64,000 bases of DNA from JAJPJE01 sp963724985. Lineage in GTDB: Bacteria; Acidobacteriota; Terriglobia; Terriglobales; Acidobacteriaceae. Positions within the stretch are counted from its first letter, which is position 1. Each line of letters begins with the position of its first letter. The notes under the pieces are model-generated. The model was not told the DNA's origin, made no database searches, and saw only the letters and a list, made by a program, of their open reading frames with translations. Positions 57,066 to 64,000 of the stretch are shown here, piece after piece. The stretch is from the NCBI GenBank assembly GCA_963724985.1, contig CAVRWV010000020.1:93077-157076 (forward strand), given 5' to 3'. A program made the position numbers and the translations under genes.

Positions 57066-57656
57066 ATGACAGTAGCGGATTGGTTAATCGTTGCGGCAAT
57101 TGTGCTCTCTTCTGTGCAGGCCGCAGCTCAAGGATTTTTTACCGAGGCTTTTGCCTTGGCTGGAACCGTAATTGGGTTCCTGGTAGCAGCCTGGGAATAC
57201 CCTTGGCTGGCCGATGGCGTGTTATCCAGCGTGAATCCCCGCTGGGTGGCCGACATCGTTTCGTTCTTTGTCATCTTTGTTGCCATCGCTTTACTCGCCG
57301 GAATCGCCGGAAGAATTACAAGCTGGGCTGTTCGCGAAGCGGGGTTGAAGTGGATGGACCGGTTCCTCGGCGCCGTATTTGGGTTCGTGCGCGGGTTACT
57401 GGTCGTCACTGTTGTTTGCCTGGCGACCGCCGCCTTTGCGCCCGGAGCGCACTGGCTGAACCAGTCTTCCGCGGCTCCTTATTTTCTGGCTGTCGGCAGA
57501 GCTGCTACGTGGCTCACACCGGCTGATATTCGGGCCCGGGTTCGCGATGGCATTGATTTGTTGCATCACGCAAAGAACCAGGCGGAAGATGCGGCCCACG
57601 GAAAACCAAGTTCCGCCGTTATTCCGGCGTCTAGCTCCCAGGGTTCAGGAAAATGA
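57066..57656 (+). CDS. cvpA: CvpA family membrane protein
   Basis: This is a 196-residue protein with four helices (DWLIVAAIVLSSVQAAAQG; AGTVIGFLVAAWEY; IVSFFVIFVAIALLAGIAG; FGFVRGLLVVTVVCLATA). The CvpA core WMDRFLGAVFGFVRG is clear. It ends with a hydrophilic tail. CvpA is linked to colicin V production in E. coli and often neighbours purine genes, as with purC here. Its molecular role is uncertain. Confidence 0.88.
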   Translation: MTVADWLIVAAIVLSSVQAAAQGFFTEAFALAGTVIGFLVAAWEYPWLADGVLSSVNPRWVADIVSFFVIFVAIALLAGIAGRITSWAVREAGLKWMDRFLGAVFGFVRGLLVVTVVCLATAAFAPGAHWLNQSSAAPYFLAVGRAATWLTPADIRARVRDGIDLLHHAKNQAEDAAHGKPSSAVIPASSSQGSGK

Positions 57657-57663
57657 GTGCTTA

Positions 57664-57972
57664 ATGGAATCAGATCAGAAAGAGAGATACAACGTGAAGG
57701 ACCAGCTTGAAGCGCTTGTCACACAGATGTACAAAGGCGGAATTCTCTATTCCGAAGCTGTCCGCGAATTTAAGAAACGATTCATCATCAACGTTCTCCA
57801 GGAAAGCAATGGGAATCAGTGCCGTGCCGCGCGCCAGCTGGGCATGCACCGCAATACTCTTTCCCGCACTATCGACGAACTAAAGATCGACATGCGCGCC
57901 CTGCGCGACGCCAAGCGTCCGCCTCGTAGCGCACGTCCAGCACTGGCCCTCGAGAAGAAAGCCGCCCGCTAG
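57664..57972 (+). CDS. Fis-type helix-turn-helix DNA-binding protein
   Basis: This is a 102-residue protein starting at ATG 57664. The C-terminal Fis-like HTH is FIINVLQESNGNQCRAARQL, followed by GMHRNTLSRTIDEL. This is the DNA-binding part of NtrC-type activators and Fis; no AAA+ or receiver domain is present. A basic tail follows. It lies seven bases after cvpA and is probably cotranscribed. Confidence 0.85.
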   Translation: MESDQKERYNVKDQLEALVTQMYKGGILYSEAVREFKKRFIINVLQESNGNQCRAARQLGMHRNTLSRTIDELKIDMRALRDAKRPPRSARPALALEKKAAR

Positions 57973-58014
57973 ACACGCAACAACCGCTCTCTTTAAAACT
58001 GATCTGAATGAAGA

Positions 58015-58041
58015 AAAGGCAGCCCGAAGCAGGCTGCCTTT
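58015..58041. terminator. bidirectional terminator
   Basis: AAAGGCAGCC (58015-58024) pairs with GGCTGCCTTT (58032-58041) around a seven-base loop. It lies between the convergent stops at 57972 and 58080. Confidence 0.7.
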
Positions 58042-58079
58042 GTACTTGGCCGAAGACTTCGACCTCCACGTCGTCCCCT

Positions 58080-59378
58080 CTACTGGGGTTTACGGTGTGT
58101 CGGAGCAGTCTTCTTGGGCGTTTCCGGCGCCGGTTGGTTCAGCAGTACACCCTTTTCCATATGAATCATGAACGGACTGGGTTCGTACGTTGTCGGATTA
58201 CCCTGGAAGTCCACCGTCGCTCCGTCTTTTGGAACTTGGCGGGTTGGAATCGGATTCGCCATCGTCAGCTCGATATCAGCTTTATTCGCCTGGATATCGT
58301 CGTAGCTGCCGGCGATCATCAACTTGGTCGGCGAACCCGAAATCAGCTTCCCTTCGATCTTGATCGGCTTGTCCTTCAAATCGTTCCACACCTTGGTTGC
58401 AGCGTCCTGATTGCCCGAGGTGAGCACCATCTGGATCTGGTCGAAGCTCATCTGCGTCACAGGCGTAGATTGCACCAGCGTCGCCGCCTGCTCCGCCGGA
58501 GTGGGCGCCGGTTTGATCGTGAAGCCAGCCGGCTTGGTCGGCGATGCTGCCTGGGCGAGAATATCTGTCCAGCCATCGTCTCCACCGTGGTACTTGATGT
58601 ACTTGCGGCGGCCATATTCCGAAATCTGTTGCTTGTATTGCGGCGTGGGTGCCAGGTTCGAGGCGCGCGCAATGTACCATAGGCCATCGATGTAATTCGG
58701 CTGGGGAGCGTCGAGGTTCGCCAGCGCCAACTGGTACGTCGTCGCAAAATCAGTCGGATTCGCAGCAGCCGCTACTGCCAGATGTGATTGCGCGTTGGCG
58801 TAATCTTTCGTCTGCAGAGCGTTCAGACCGACGGAAGCGTTGAAGATTCCCGCCAGTTGCGCCTTCAACTGCGTGAACTGGTCATCGGTCATGCCTTCTG
58901 GCTTCTGATAGGTCTGTAGCGCCGAGATTCCCTTCTGCCCATATTCCGCCGCTTGTTGCAGTTTCTGCGGAGCATCTGCTCCACCAGCCAGAGCCTGCAT
59001 GCGCTTGGAATAACTCAACAATGCCAGAGCCGTCACATTGTTTGGACTCGCCTGCAACAACCGGGTCGCCGCATCTTCCGTCTTCGGAAGATTGTTCGTC
59101 TGCTGGTAGGTGCGCATCAACAGTTCAAGCGCATCTTCCTTCATAACTGAGTCAGGATAGGTCTGGAGAAATGCTTCCAGTGCCGCCGCTTTTGCCGTGG
59201 GATCCGTCTGTTGGATGGCTCCCATGTAAGCGTTATATTCGGCGGGGTTCTTGATTTCTTTCTTCTGCTGCGCTGGCGCGGCAGATGCTGCCTGTCCGGC
59301 CGGCGGCTGTTGTGGCGCGGCCTGCACAAGCCCTGCAGTCGCAAACATGAGCACAAGCATCACAAGCGACTTCTTCAT
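58080..59378 (-). CDS. secreted TPR-like protein of unknown function
   Basis: This is a 432-residue exported protein. A signal peptide (MKKSLVMLVLMFATAGLVQA) and an Ala/Gln linker are followed by helical TPR-like repeats (residues about 45-270: AALEAFLQTYPDSVMKEDAL; AATRLLQASPNNVTALALL). A C-terminal beta region with KIEGKLISGSPTKLMIAGSY ends in a Pro/Lys tail. It is likely periplasmic. The 337-base upstream gap to the SDR gene holds no other gene. Confidence 0.75.
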   Translation of the reverse strand: MKKSLVMLVLMFATAGLVQAAPQQPPAGQAASAAPAQQKKEIKNPAEYNAYMGAIQQTDPTAKAAALEAFLQTYPDSVMKEDALELLMRTYQQTNNLPKTEDAATRLLQASPNNVTALALLSYSKRMQALAGGADAPQKLQQAAEYGQKGISALQTYQKPEGMTDDQFTQLKAQLAGIFNASVGLNALQTKDYANAQSHLAVAAAANPTDFATTYQLALANLDAPQPNYIDGLWYIARASNLAPTPQYKQQISEYGRRKYIKYHGGDDGWTDILAQAASPTKPAGFTIKPAPTPAEQAATLVQSTPVTQMSFDQIQMVLTSGNQDAATKVWNDLKDKPIKIEGKLISGSPTKLMIAGSYDDIQANKADIELTMANPIPTRQVPKDGATVDFQGNPTTYEPSPFMIHMEKGVLLNQPAPETPKKTAPTHRKPQ

Positions 59379-59716
59379 TCAGTAGCTCCTTAACTTCCGG
59401 GAAAGTCAATCACGCGATTTGAATATGGCACGCACAATACTAAATGAAGCTTGCACAGTAGAGTCACCCACCCCCGCCATGCCAGCCTGAAACACACATC
59501 CTCCGACAACCGTGATTTCACAACATCAATCACACGGAATGCTCGGACGCTGGATTATATGAATCAGAGTTCATCTAAGGCAAGTAATGTAAACACGAAG
59601 GCCACTTTTCTCGCGATTATGGACAATATAACCGATGCTGCAGAATTGTGCAGTGTTGCCGGTTTGGGACGCCTCGCACGGCCACCCGCGAATCCAATCT
59701 GGTCAGAAAGGCTCGT

Positions 59717-60436
59717 ATGCTAAACCCTGAGTTGCAAAACGGAACTGCGCTCGTCACTGGCGGAGGGCGCGGGATCGGCCGCTCAATCTCTGAAAAACTA
59801 GCCAAGCTCGGTTTAACCGTTGTCATCACCGGGCGCGATCAGAATCTGCTCGAACGAACGGCCGAGGCCATCCAGTCAGCTGGCGGCAAATGTCATCCTT
59901 TGGCCTGCGACATCACCGACTTGACCTCGGTGACCAGCGCAGCTCGCTACGTCGAGCGCGAGTTCGGTGGCTTGCAAGTCCTGGTGAATAACGCCGGAAT
60001 CGGTGGGTTCTCCACGGCCCTCCATGAGCTCCCGCCGGAGCAGTGGGATGCCATCCTCAACACCAATTTACGTGGCGTTTACTATTGCATCCGTGCCTTC
60101 GCGCCCATGATGATCGCCGCCCGCCGCGGTGACATCATCAATATCTCGTCTTTAGCCGGCAAGAATCCACTCCCCAAAGGTGCCGCTTACGCCGCGTCTA
60201 AGTGGGGACTCAATGGACTCAGTTACTCGGTCGCCGAAGAGCTGCGCGCCTACAACGTCCGCGTCACCGTAGTCTCACCCGGTTCCACCAATACAGATCT
60301 CAGCCCGCACGAGGGCAAGAATACTTCGAAGATGCTTCAGGGGGACGACATCGCCCACGTGGTCGAGATGCTCGTCACGCAGCAGCCCCGCTCCTTCATT
60401 AGCGAAGTGCTGATTCGACCACTGGCCAAGCCCTGA
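59717..60436 (+). CDS. short-chain dehydrogenase/reductase
   Basis: This is a 239-residue SDR. The Rossmann motif is TGGGRGIGRS, then NNAGIGG, the catalytic Ser in INISSLAGK, and Tyr-Lys in YAASKWGLNG. ATG 59717 has AAAGG upstream. FabG-like or other alcohol oxidoreductase activity is possible. The 3' end overlaps the convergent aminotransferase gene by 38 bases. Confidence 0.9.
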   Translation: MLNPELQNGTALVTGGGRGIGRSISEKLAKLGLTVVITGRDQNLLERTAEAIQSAGGKCHPLACDITDLTSVTSAARYVEREFGGLQVLVNNAGIGGFSTALHELPPEQWDAILNTNLRGVYYCIRAFAPMMIAARRGDIINISSLAGKNPLPKGAAYAASKWGLNGLSYSVAEELRAYNVRVTVVSPGSTNTDLSPHEGKNTSKMLQGDDIAHVVEMLVTQQPRSFISEVLIRPLAKP

Positions 60437-61619
60437 GCTTCGTTAGTCGAACAAACTCCAGCACTCGCCGAACGGCTTCGGCGAATATTGCCTCCGGCGT
60501 GATCAGGCTCAAAACGAGATATCCGTCGGAGTGGAAATCAAAGAATAGTCCCGGATGAACGACTACCGACTGCTGTTCCAAAATGTCGACTGCAAGCTGC
60601 TCGTCTGTCCGTGTCACCGGCACCCGCAACACGGCATACCACCCGCCTTCAACCTCGAGTCGCTGGCAAAGTTGTTGCCCAGTCAGTTGAAGGTCCAATT
60701 CCGCCAGATTCGCCCTTACCCGTGTCGTGAGCTGATCCTGCACCGCATTCCGCATCTCCAGAAAATCTGCCGCCGCGTGCTGTATAGGCGCGCTCGGCGA
60801 GAGATAGGTATCCGCAATTAGCTCTAATCGCGCGAGTGCTCCCCTTTTCAGCTCCTCTGGCCCCGACGCAATTAGCCACGCCAGCTTCATCTGAGGGAGA
60901 GCGCAAATTTTCGACAGTCCGCTCAGCGTAAACGTCAAAGCGTCTGCATTTGTTGCGAAACTCGTATGGCTAGCCCTGTCGAGCGGAAAATCCAGAAACA
61001 CTTCGTCCACTACCAATGCGAGTTCGTGTTCTCGCGCAATCGCATTCAGCTCCGTTCGCTCGTCATGGGAAACGTACGATCCCGTGGGATTGTTGGGATG
61101 CACGAGCATGATCGCGCGCGTTCGCGAAGTCAGCTTCTGGCGAAGCGAATGGAAGTCGATCTGCCATCCGTGGTCGTAGACCAGTTCGTAGGAAACCAGC
61201 CGGACGTCCTGTATCTCGGCGAGATATTCAAATAATGGATAGCTCGGACTCCCAACGAGAACCTCATCTCCCGGATTGCACATCAGACGAAATAAATAGG
61301 AGTACGCCTCGCTCGTGCTGGCCGTCAGTATCATCGACTCCGGATCCAGCTCCGTCTCTCCTGTCGACTCCGCATAGTACCGGACAACAGCCTCCCTCGC
61401 GGTCCTGAGCCCTCTCGGATCGGGCTCATAAATCAGCGACCCTGGCCTGGATAGGGCCGACAAAATGACAGACTCGTCATAGCTCAACCCAACCGTCGTC
61501 GGATTCGACGCGGTCAGGTCGAGAATGCGCTCGCCTGACTTCCGCCGCCTCTCCAGCGCCTGCGAAAACTGGTTTACCTGCAGATTCCACCGCGTACGAT
61601 CCGCGAACATGAGCAACAC
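60399..61619 (-). CDS. PLP-dependent aminotransferase, class I/II
   Basis: This is a 406-residue fold-type I enzyme. It has LDLTASNPTTVGL, the PLP-binding NNPTGSYVSHDE and VVDEVFLDF, and the Schiff-base Lys in TLSGLSKICALPQMK. Aspartate or aromatic transaminase activity is possible; the substrate cannot be read. The start may be ATG 61619 or 61610. It converges with and overlaps the SDR gene. Confidence 0.85.
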   Translation of the reverse strand: MLLMFADRTRWNLQVNQFSQALERRRKSGERILDLTASNPTTVGLSYDESVILSALSRPGSLIYEPDPRGLRTAREAVVRYYAESTGETELDPESMILTASTSEAYSYLFRLMCNPGDEVLVGSPSYPLFEYLAEIQDVRLVSYELVYDHGWQIDFHSLRQKLTSRTRAIMLVHPNNPTGSYVSHDERTELNAIAREHELALVVDEVFLDFPLDRASHTSFATNADALTFTLSGLSKICALPQMKLAWLIASGPEELKRGALARLELIADTYLSPSAPIQHAAADFLEMRNAVQDQLTTRVRANLAELDLQLTGQQLCQRLEVEGGWYAVLRVPVTRTDEQLAVDILEQQSVVVHPGLFFDFHSDGYLVLSLITPEAIFAEAVRRVLEFVRLTKLRAWPVVESALR

Positions 61620-61785
61620 TGTAACGTTTGCCGACCGCGATTTCCAATCCTGGCTCGCTTCGACCTCTCAAAGAAAACGTCTGTCACGAAAATTGCATCG
61701 TTTTAAGTAAGACGCAAACTAACACATATCGGATAACGATGTCTGACTCCCAATCGCGTCACACATCTCAACCAGGAGATGAACA

Positions 61786-62505
61786 ATGACCAACCCTGTT
61801 GTTAAAATGCCAGCCACAACTATGCCGGAGATGCCGGTTACGCCCGAGAATCGGGCCGAAGTCCTTCTGCAGCCCATTGCTGCCCCCTCCATCCTCGGCC
61901 TTTACGGATTCGCTGCAGCGACCTTCATGGTTGCCGCGCACATCGCACACTGGTACGGATCGTCCAATACAGAGCTTTACTTAGCGCCGTTCGCCGCTGT
62001 ATTCGGTGGCCTGGCCCAATTTTTGGCGGGAATGTGGGCATTTAAAGCCCGCGATGCCCTCGCTACCGCTATGCACGGGATGTGGGGCGCCTTCTGGATC
62101 GCCTACGGAATTCTGAACCTGCTCTTTGCTTCTGGCGATCTTGTTCGCCCAAACGGCGCCTTTCCGGCGCTTGGGTTCTGGTTCATCGGACTGGCCGCCA
62201 TTACCTGGGTCGGCACCGCGGCGGCCGCAGCGGAAAGCAAGGCGCTGACATCCGTCCTTGCTTTCCTGGCCCTCGGATCAACTCTCTTTGCCATCGGACA
62301 AATCGGCGGCAACGACAAAATAGATATTCTTGCCGGCTGGAGCTTCATCATCTCGGCCGTACTCGCTTGGTACACAGCAAGCGGAGTTATGCTGCAAAGC
62401 GCCTTTGGAAAAGAGGTTTGGCCTCTCGGAAGAACCGAACGAGCGCTCCACAGCGCTGCATTTAACTTCGGCTTTGGTGAACCTGGAGTAAAGCACGGTC
62501 AATAA
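61786..62505 (+). CDS. satP: acetate/succinate uptake transporter (SatP/YaaH family)
   Basis: This is a 239-residue membrane protein with six helices. The family start motif is represented by AAPSILGLYGFAAATF, followed by APFAAVFGGLAQFLAGMWAF and GAFWIAYGILNLLFA. SatP proteins import acetate with protons. AGGAG lies seven bases before the ATG. A hydrophilic C-terminal tail follows the last helix. Confidence 0.85.
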   Translation: MTNPVVKMPATTMPEMPVTPENRAEVLLQPIAAPSILGLYGFAAATFMVAAHIAHWYGSSNTELYLAPFAAVFGGLAQFLAGMWAFKARDALATAMHGMWGAFWIAYGILNLLFASGDLVRPNGAFPALGFWFIGLAAITWVGTAAAAAESKALTSVLAFLALGSTLFAIGQIGGNDKIDILAGWSFIISAVLAWYTASGVMLQSAFGKEVWPLGRTERALHSAAFNFGFGEPGVKHGQ

Positions 62506-62527
62506 GGTAATCGAACTTTAATTTCCG

Positions 62528-62622
62528 GTGCCCCATATCTGCCTTCCGTGGCCGATGTGGAAAAACCGTAAACGATCACCTTCACTGGTGCCCCATATCT
62601 GCCCTCTTTCGGCAGATGTGGG
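62528..62622. repeat. tandem REP-like palindromes
   Basis: GGTGCCCCATATCTGCC occurs at 62528-62544 and again at 62588-62604, 60 bases apart. Each copy opens a hairpin: copy 2 pairs CCCATATCTGCC with GGCAGATGTGGG, and copy 1 pairs less perfectly with GGCCGATGTGG. They lie between the convergent satP and ridA genes and may act as terminators. The arrangement resembles REP elements. Confidence 0.65.
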
Positions 62623-62633
62623 AGCAACCGGAA

Positions 62634-63020
62634 CTATCGTTTCCGCGCCTGCGCCATAATCTCGAAGCGCCCATTACGAAGTAGTGGGCCCGACCCGATG
62701 AATGCACGCGCAGGAAGATTTCCACTGAAGTAGCTCCTGTATCGGCGATTGAAGCGATCGAAGAGCGACAGATCAGGGCAGAAAATCTGCACGTAGACCA
62801 GGTCGTCCATATTCATTCCGGCTTTCTCGAGCACGGCCTTGAGACCGTCCAGCAGGAAACTTATTTCCTGATCGATGTCTGCTGGCGCATAGCCGGTCTG
62901 GGGATCGATTCCAATTCGACCGGAGAGATAAAGCGTGTCACCGACCAGAACCGCATCACTAAACGGTAGATCTTCTCGTCGATTTGGCAGATTGAAATAT
63001 TGTCGATCCATATCACTCAT
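62634..63020 (-). CDS. ridA: RidA family protein
   Basis: This is a 128-residue YjgF/RidA protein. FSDAVLVGDTLYLSGRIGID is the family N-terminal block, with the substrate-binding Arg following Gly. Late residues NLPARAFIGSG match the family. RidA deaminates reactive imine/enamine intermediates. ATG 63020 has AAAGG upstream; a GTG nine bases earlier is also in frame. Confidence 0.85.
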   Translation of the reverse strand: MSDMDRQYFNLPNRREDLPFSDAVLVGDTLYLSGRIGIDPQTGYAPADIDQEISFLLDGLKAVLEKAGMNMDDLVYVQIFCPDLSLFDRFNRRYRSYFSGNLPARAFIGSGPLLRNGRFEIMAQARKR

Positions 63021-63152
63021 ACCTTGCACCTTTGAAAAACGATTCAGTATTTCGCGTCGTCATCCTGGCACCATCCATTTCTCGCGATGGCAACCCTACC
63101 TCGCCATTTTCGCTTCTTTCTATAGTTATCAACGAATCTTTCTGGGGCACAA

Positions 63153-64000
63153 ATGATCAAGGAGTTTTTGTCGCGCTGGCCTGTTATCAAACAAATCCAG
63201 ACGGGCTCGGATGGAACTGGGCAGGAAGCCTGGAGCGAGAGAACCCGCAACCTGCTCCCAAAGACTCACGGCGCGGATGTAGCGCGGTCGATTTGTCCTT
63301 ATTGTGCCGTAGGCTGCGGTCAACTCATCTACCACAAAAACAACAAGCTCATCTCCGTCGAAGGCGATCCCGATTCCCCGATATCTCGCGGACGCCTGTG
63401 CCCCAAAGGCTCCGCCACTTACCAGTTGCACACCCACTCCGCCCGCCTGAAGAAAGTTAAATATCGCCGGCCGTACGCCACAGAGTGGGAAGAACTGGAA
63501 CTCGATACGGCAATGAAGATGATTGCCGATCGCGTTTGGAAAACCCGCGACGAGACCTTTGTCGAGAAGAACGAAAAGGGCGAACCGGTGATGCACACTC
63601 TCGCCATGGCTCATCTCGGCGGCGCTACTCTCGACAACGAAGAGAATTACCTAATCAAGAAACTATTTGCCGCAGGTCTGGGGATGAACTGCATCAGCAA
63701 CCAGGCCCGTATATGACACAGCTCCACTGTGCCCGGTCTGGGCACATCTTTTGGCCGTGGCGGCGCTACCACTGCACAAACTGATCTTCCACGAGCCGAT
63801 GCCATCTTGATCATGGGCTCGAACATGGCGGAAAACCATCCTGTCGGATTCCAGTGGGTTATGGAAGCCCGCGAACGTGGCGCCAAGATCATTCATGTCG
63901 ACCCACGTTTCACACGAACCTCTGCCATGGCCGACATCTGGGTACCCCTGCGTGCCGGAAGCGACGTCATCTTCCTCGGAGCACTCATCAATTACGTACT
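63153..64000 (+). CDS. fdhA: formate dehydrogenase alpha subunit, selenocysteine-containing (3' end outside window)
   Basis: This molybdopterin enzyme oxidises formate to CO2. The N-terminal 4Fe-4S site is CPYCAVGC with LCPKG downstream. The frame then meets TGA at 63714-63716 in NQARI-U-HSSTVPG, exactly where E. coli FdnG-type enzymes carry selenocysteine. Translation continues in the same frame (TSFGRGGATTAQTDLPRADA, NMAENHPVGFQWVMEARERG) to the window edge. A bacterial SECIS hairpin begins just after the UGA. There is no twin-arginine signal, so a cytoplasmic location is likely. Annotation software would end it at 187 codons. Confidence 0.93.
63717..63746 (+). promoter_or_regulatory. bacterial SECIS element
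   Basis: The apical stem TGTGCCC/GGGCACA (63728-63746) carries the loop GGTCT. Eighteen bases separate the UGA from GGTCT, the same spacing I recall for the E. coli fdhF element. SelB recognises such a loop to insert selenocysteine at the preceding UGA. Confidence 0.88.

Noticed and set aside
63714..63716. Stop codon or frameshift ending the formate dehydrogenase
   Set aside because: The same frame continues with conserved sequence, and a SECIS hairpin follows, so it is a selenocysteine codon.

Overview
The window is about 64 kb of a bacterial chromosome with dense coding on both strands. Acidobacteriota (Terriglobia, Koribacter-like) is the best guess from protein flavour: a DUF5818-like secreted protein, many Ser/Ala-rich secreted proteins, a DcaP-type porin and a cytoplasmic selenocysteine formate dehydrogenase. 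The assignment is an inference; there is no rRNA here. One RNA gene is certain: tmRNA (ssrA) at 14.3-14.7 kb. No tRNA, CRISPR array, insertion sequence or prophage was seen.

Layout. 0-4.2 kb: mnmA and a cysteine desulfurase (a tRNA thiolation pair, translationally overlapping), a PagL-like outer-membrane protein and citrate synthase. 4.5-11.8 kb: a flagellar block. Leftward are flagellin (with a clear sigma-28-type promoter), flaG, fliD, fliS and an RsbW-like ATPase; rightward are flbD, motA, motB and an HDOD protein. 12-31.9 kb: mixed genes, including a pseudokinase fused to a TonB-type C-terminal domain, tmRNA, a degenerate receiver fused to an RsbW-like ATPase, a flavoprotein disulfide reductase, a LolD/FtsX-type ABC exporter, YihY and AI-2E membrane proteins, a membrane-anchored metallophosphoesterase, an M20 dipeptidase, a BON protein, a PPGK-like kinase and an MscS channel.

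32-50 kb is rich in nitrogen and amino-acid scavenging: aspartase and asparaginase side by side, leucyl aminopeptidase, an AbgT-family transporter, glutaminase, a DcaP-like porin, a cation/proton antiporter and an ammonium-transporter operon. A GAF-ANTAR antiterminator gene lies just upstream of that operon. Between them are two adjacent hairpins with near-identical six-base loops, a candidate ANTAR RNA target. 49.6-55.8 kb is a signalling block: a FixJ-type pair, then an operon of sensor kinase, OmpR-type regulator, SpoIIE-type phosphatase and ECF sigma factor. 56-62.5 kb: purC, cvpA, a Fis-type regulator, a TPR protein, an SDR, an aminotransferase and an acetate transporter. A tandem REP-like palindrome and ridA follow. 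The window ends inside a formate dehydrogenase alpha gene with an in-frame UGA (selenocysteine) and a textbook bacterial SECIS hairpin.

Sequence quality matters. At least five genes are interrupted by single-base +1 shifts (mnmA, abgT, an MFS transporter, a histidine kinase with three, a SpoIIE phosphatase), and two further cases are probable (the DUF1269 gene and a secreted protein with two compensating shifts). The reading frames on both sides of each shift are well conserved, so assembly or sequencing indels are the simplest explanation. Recent gene decay or programmed shifting cannot be excluded from one sequence.
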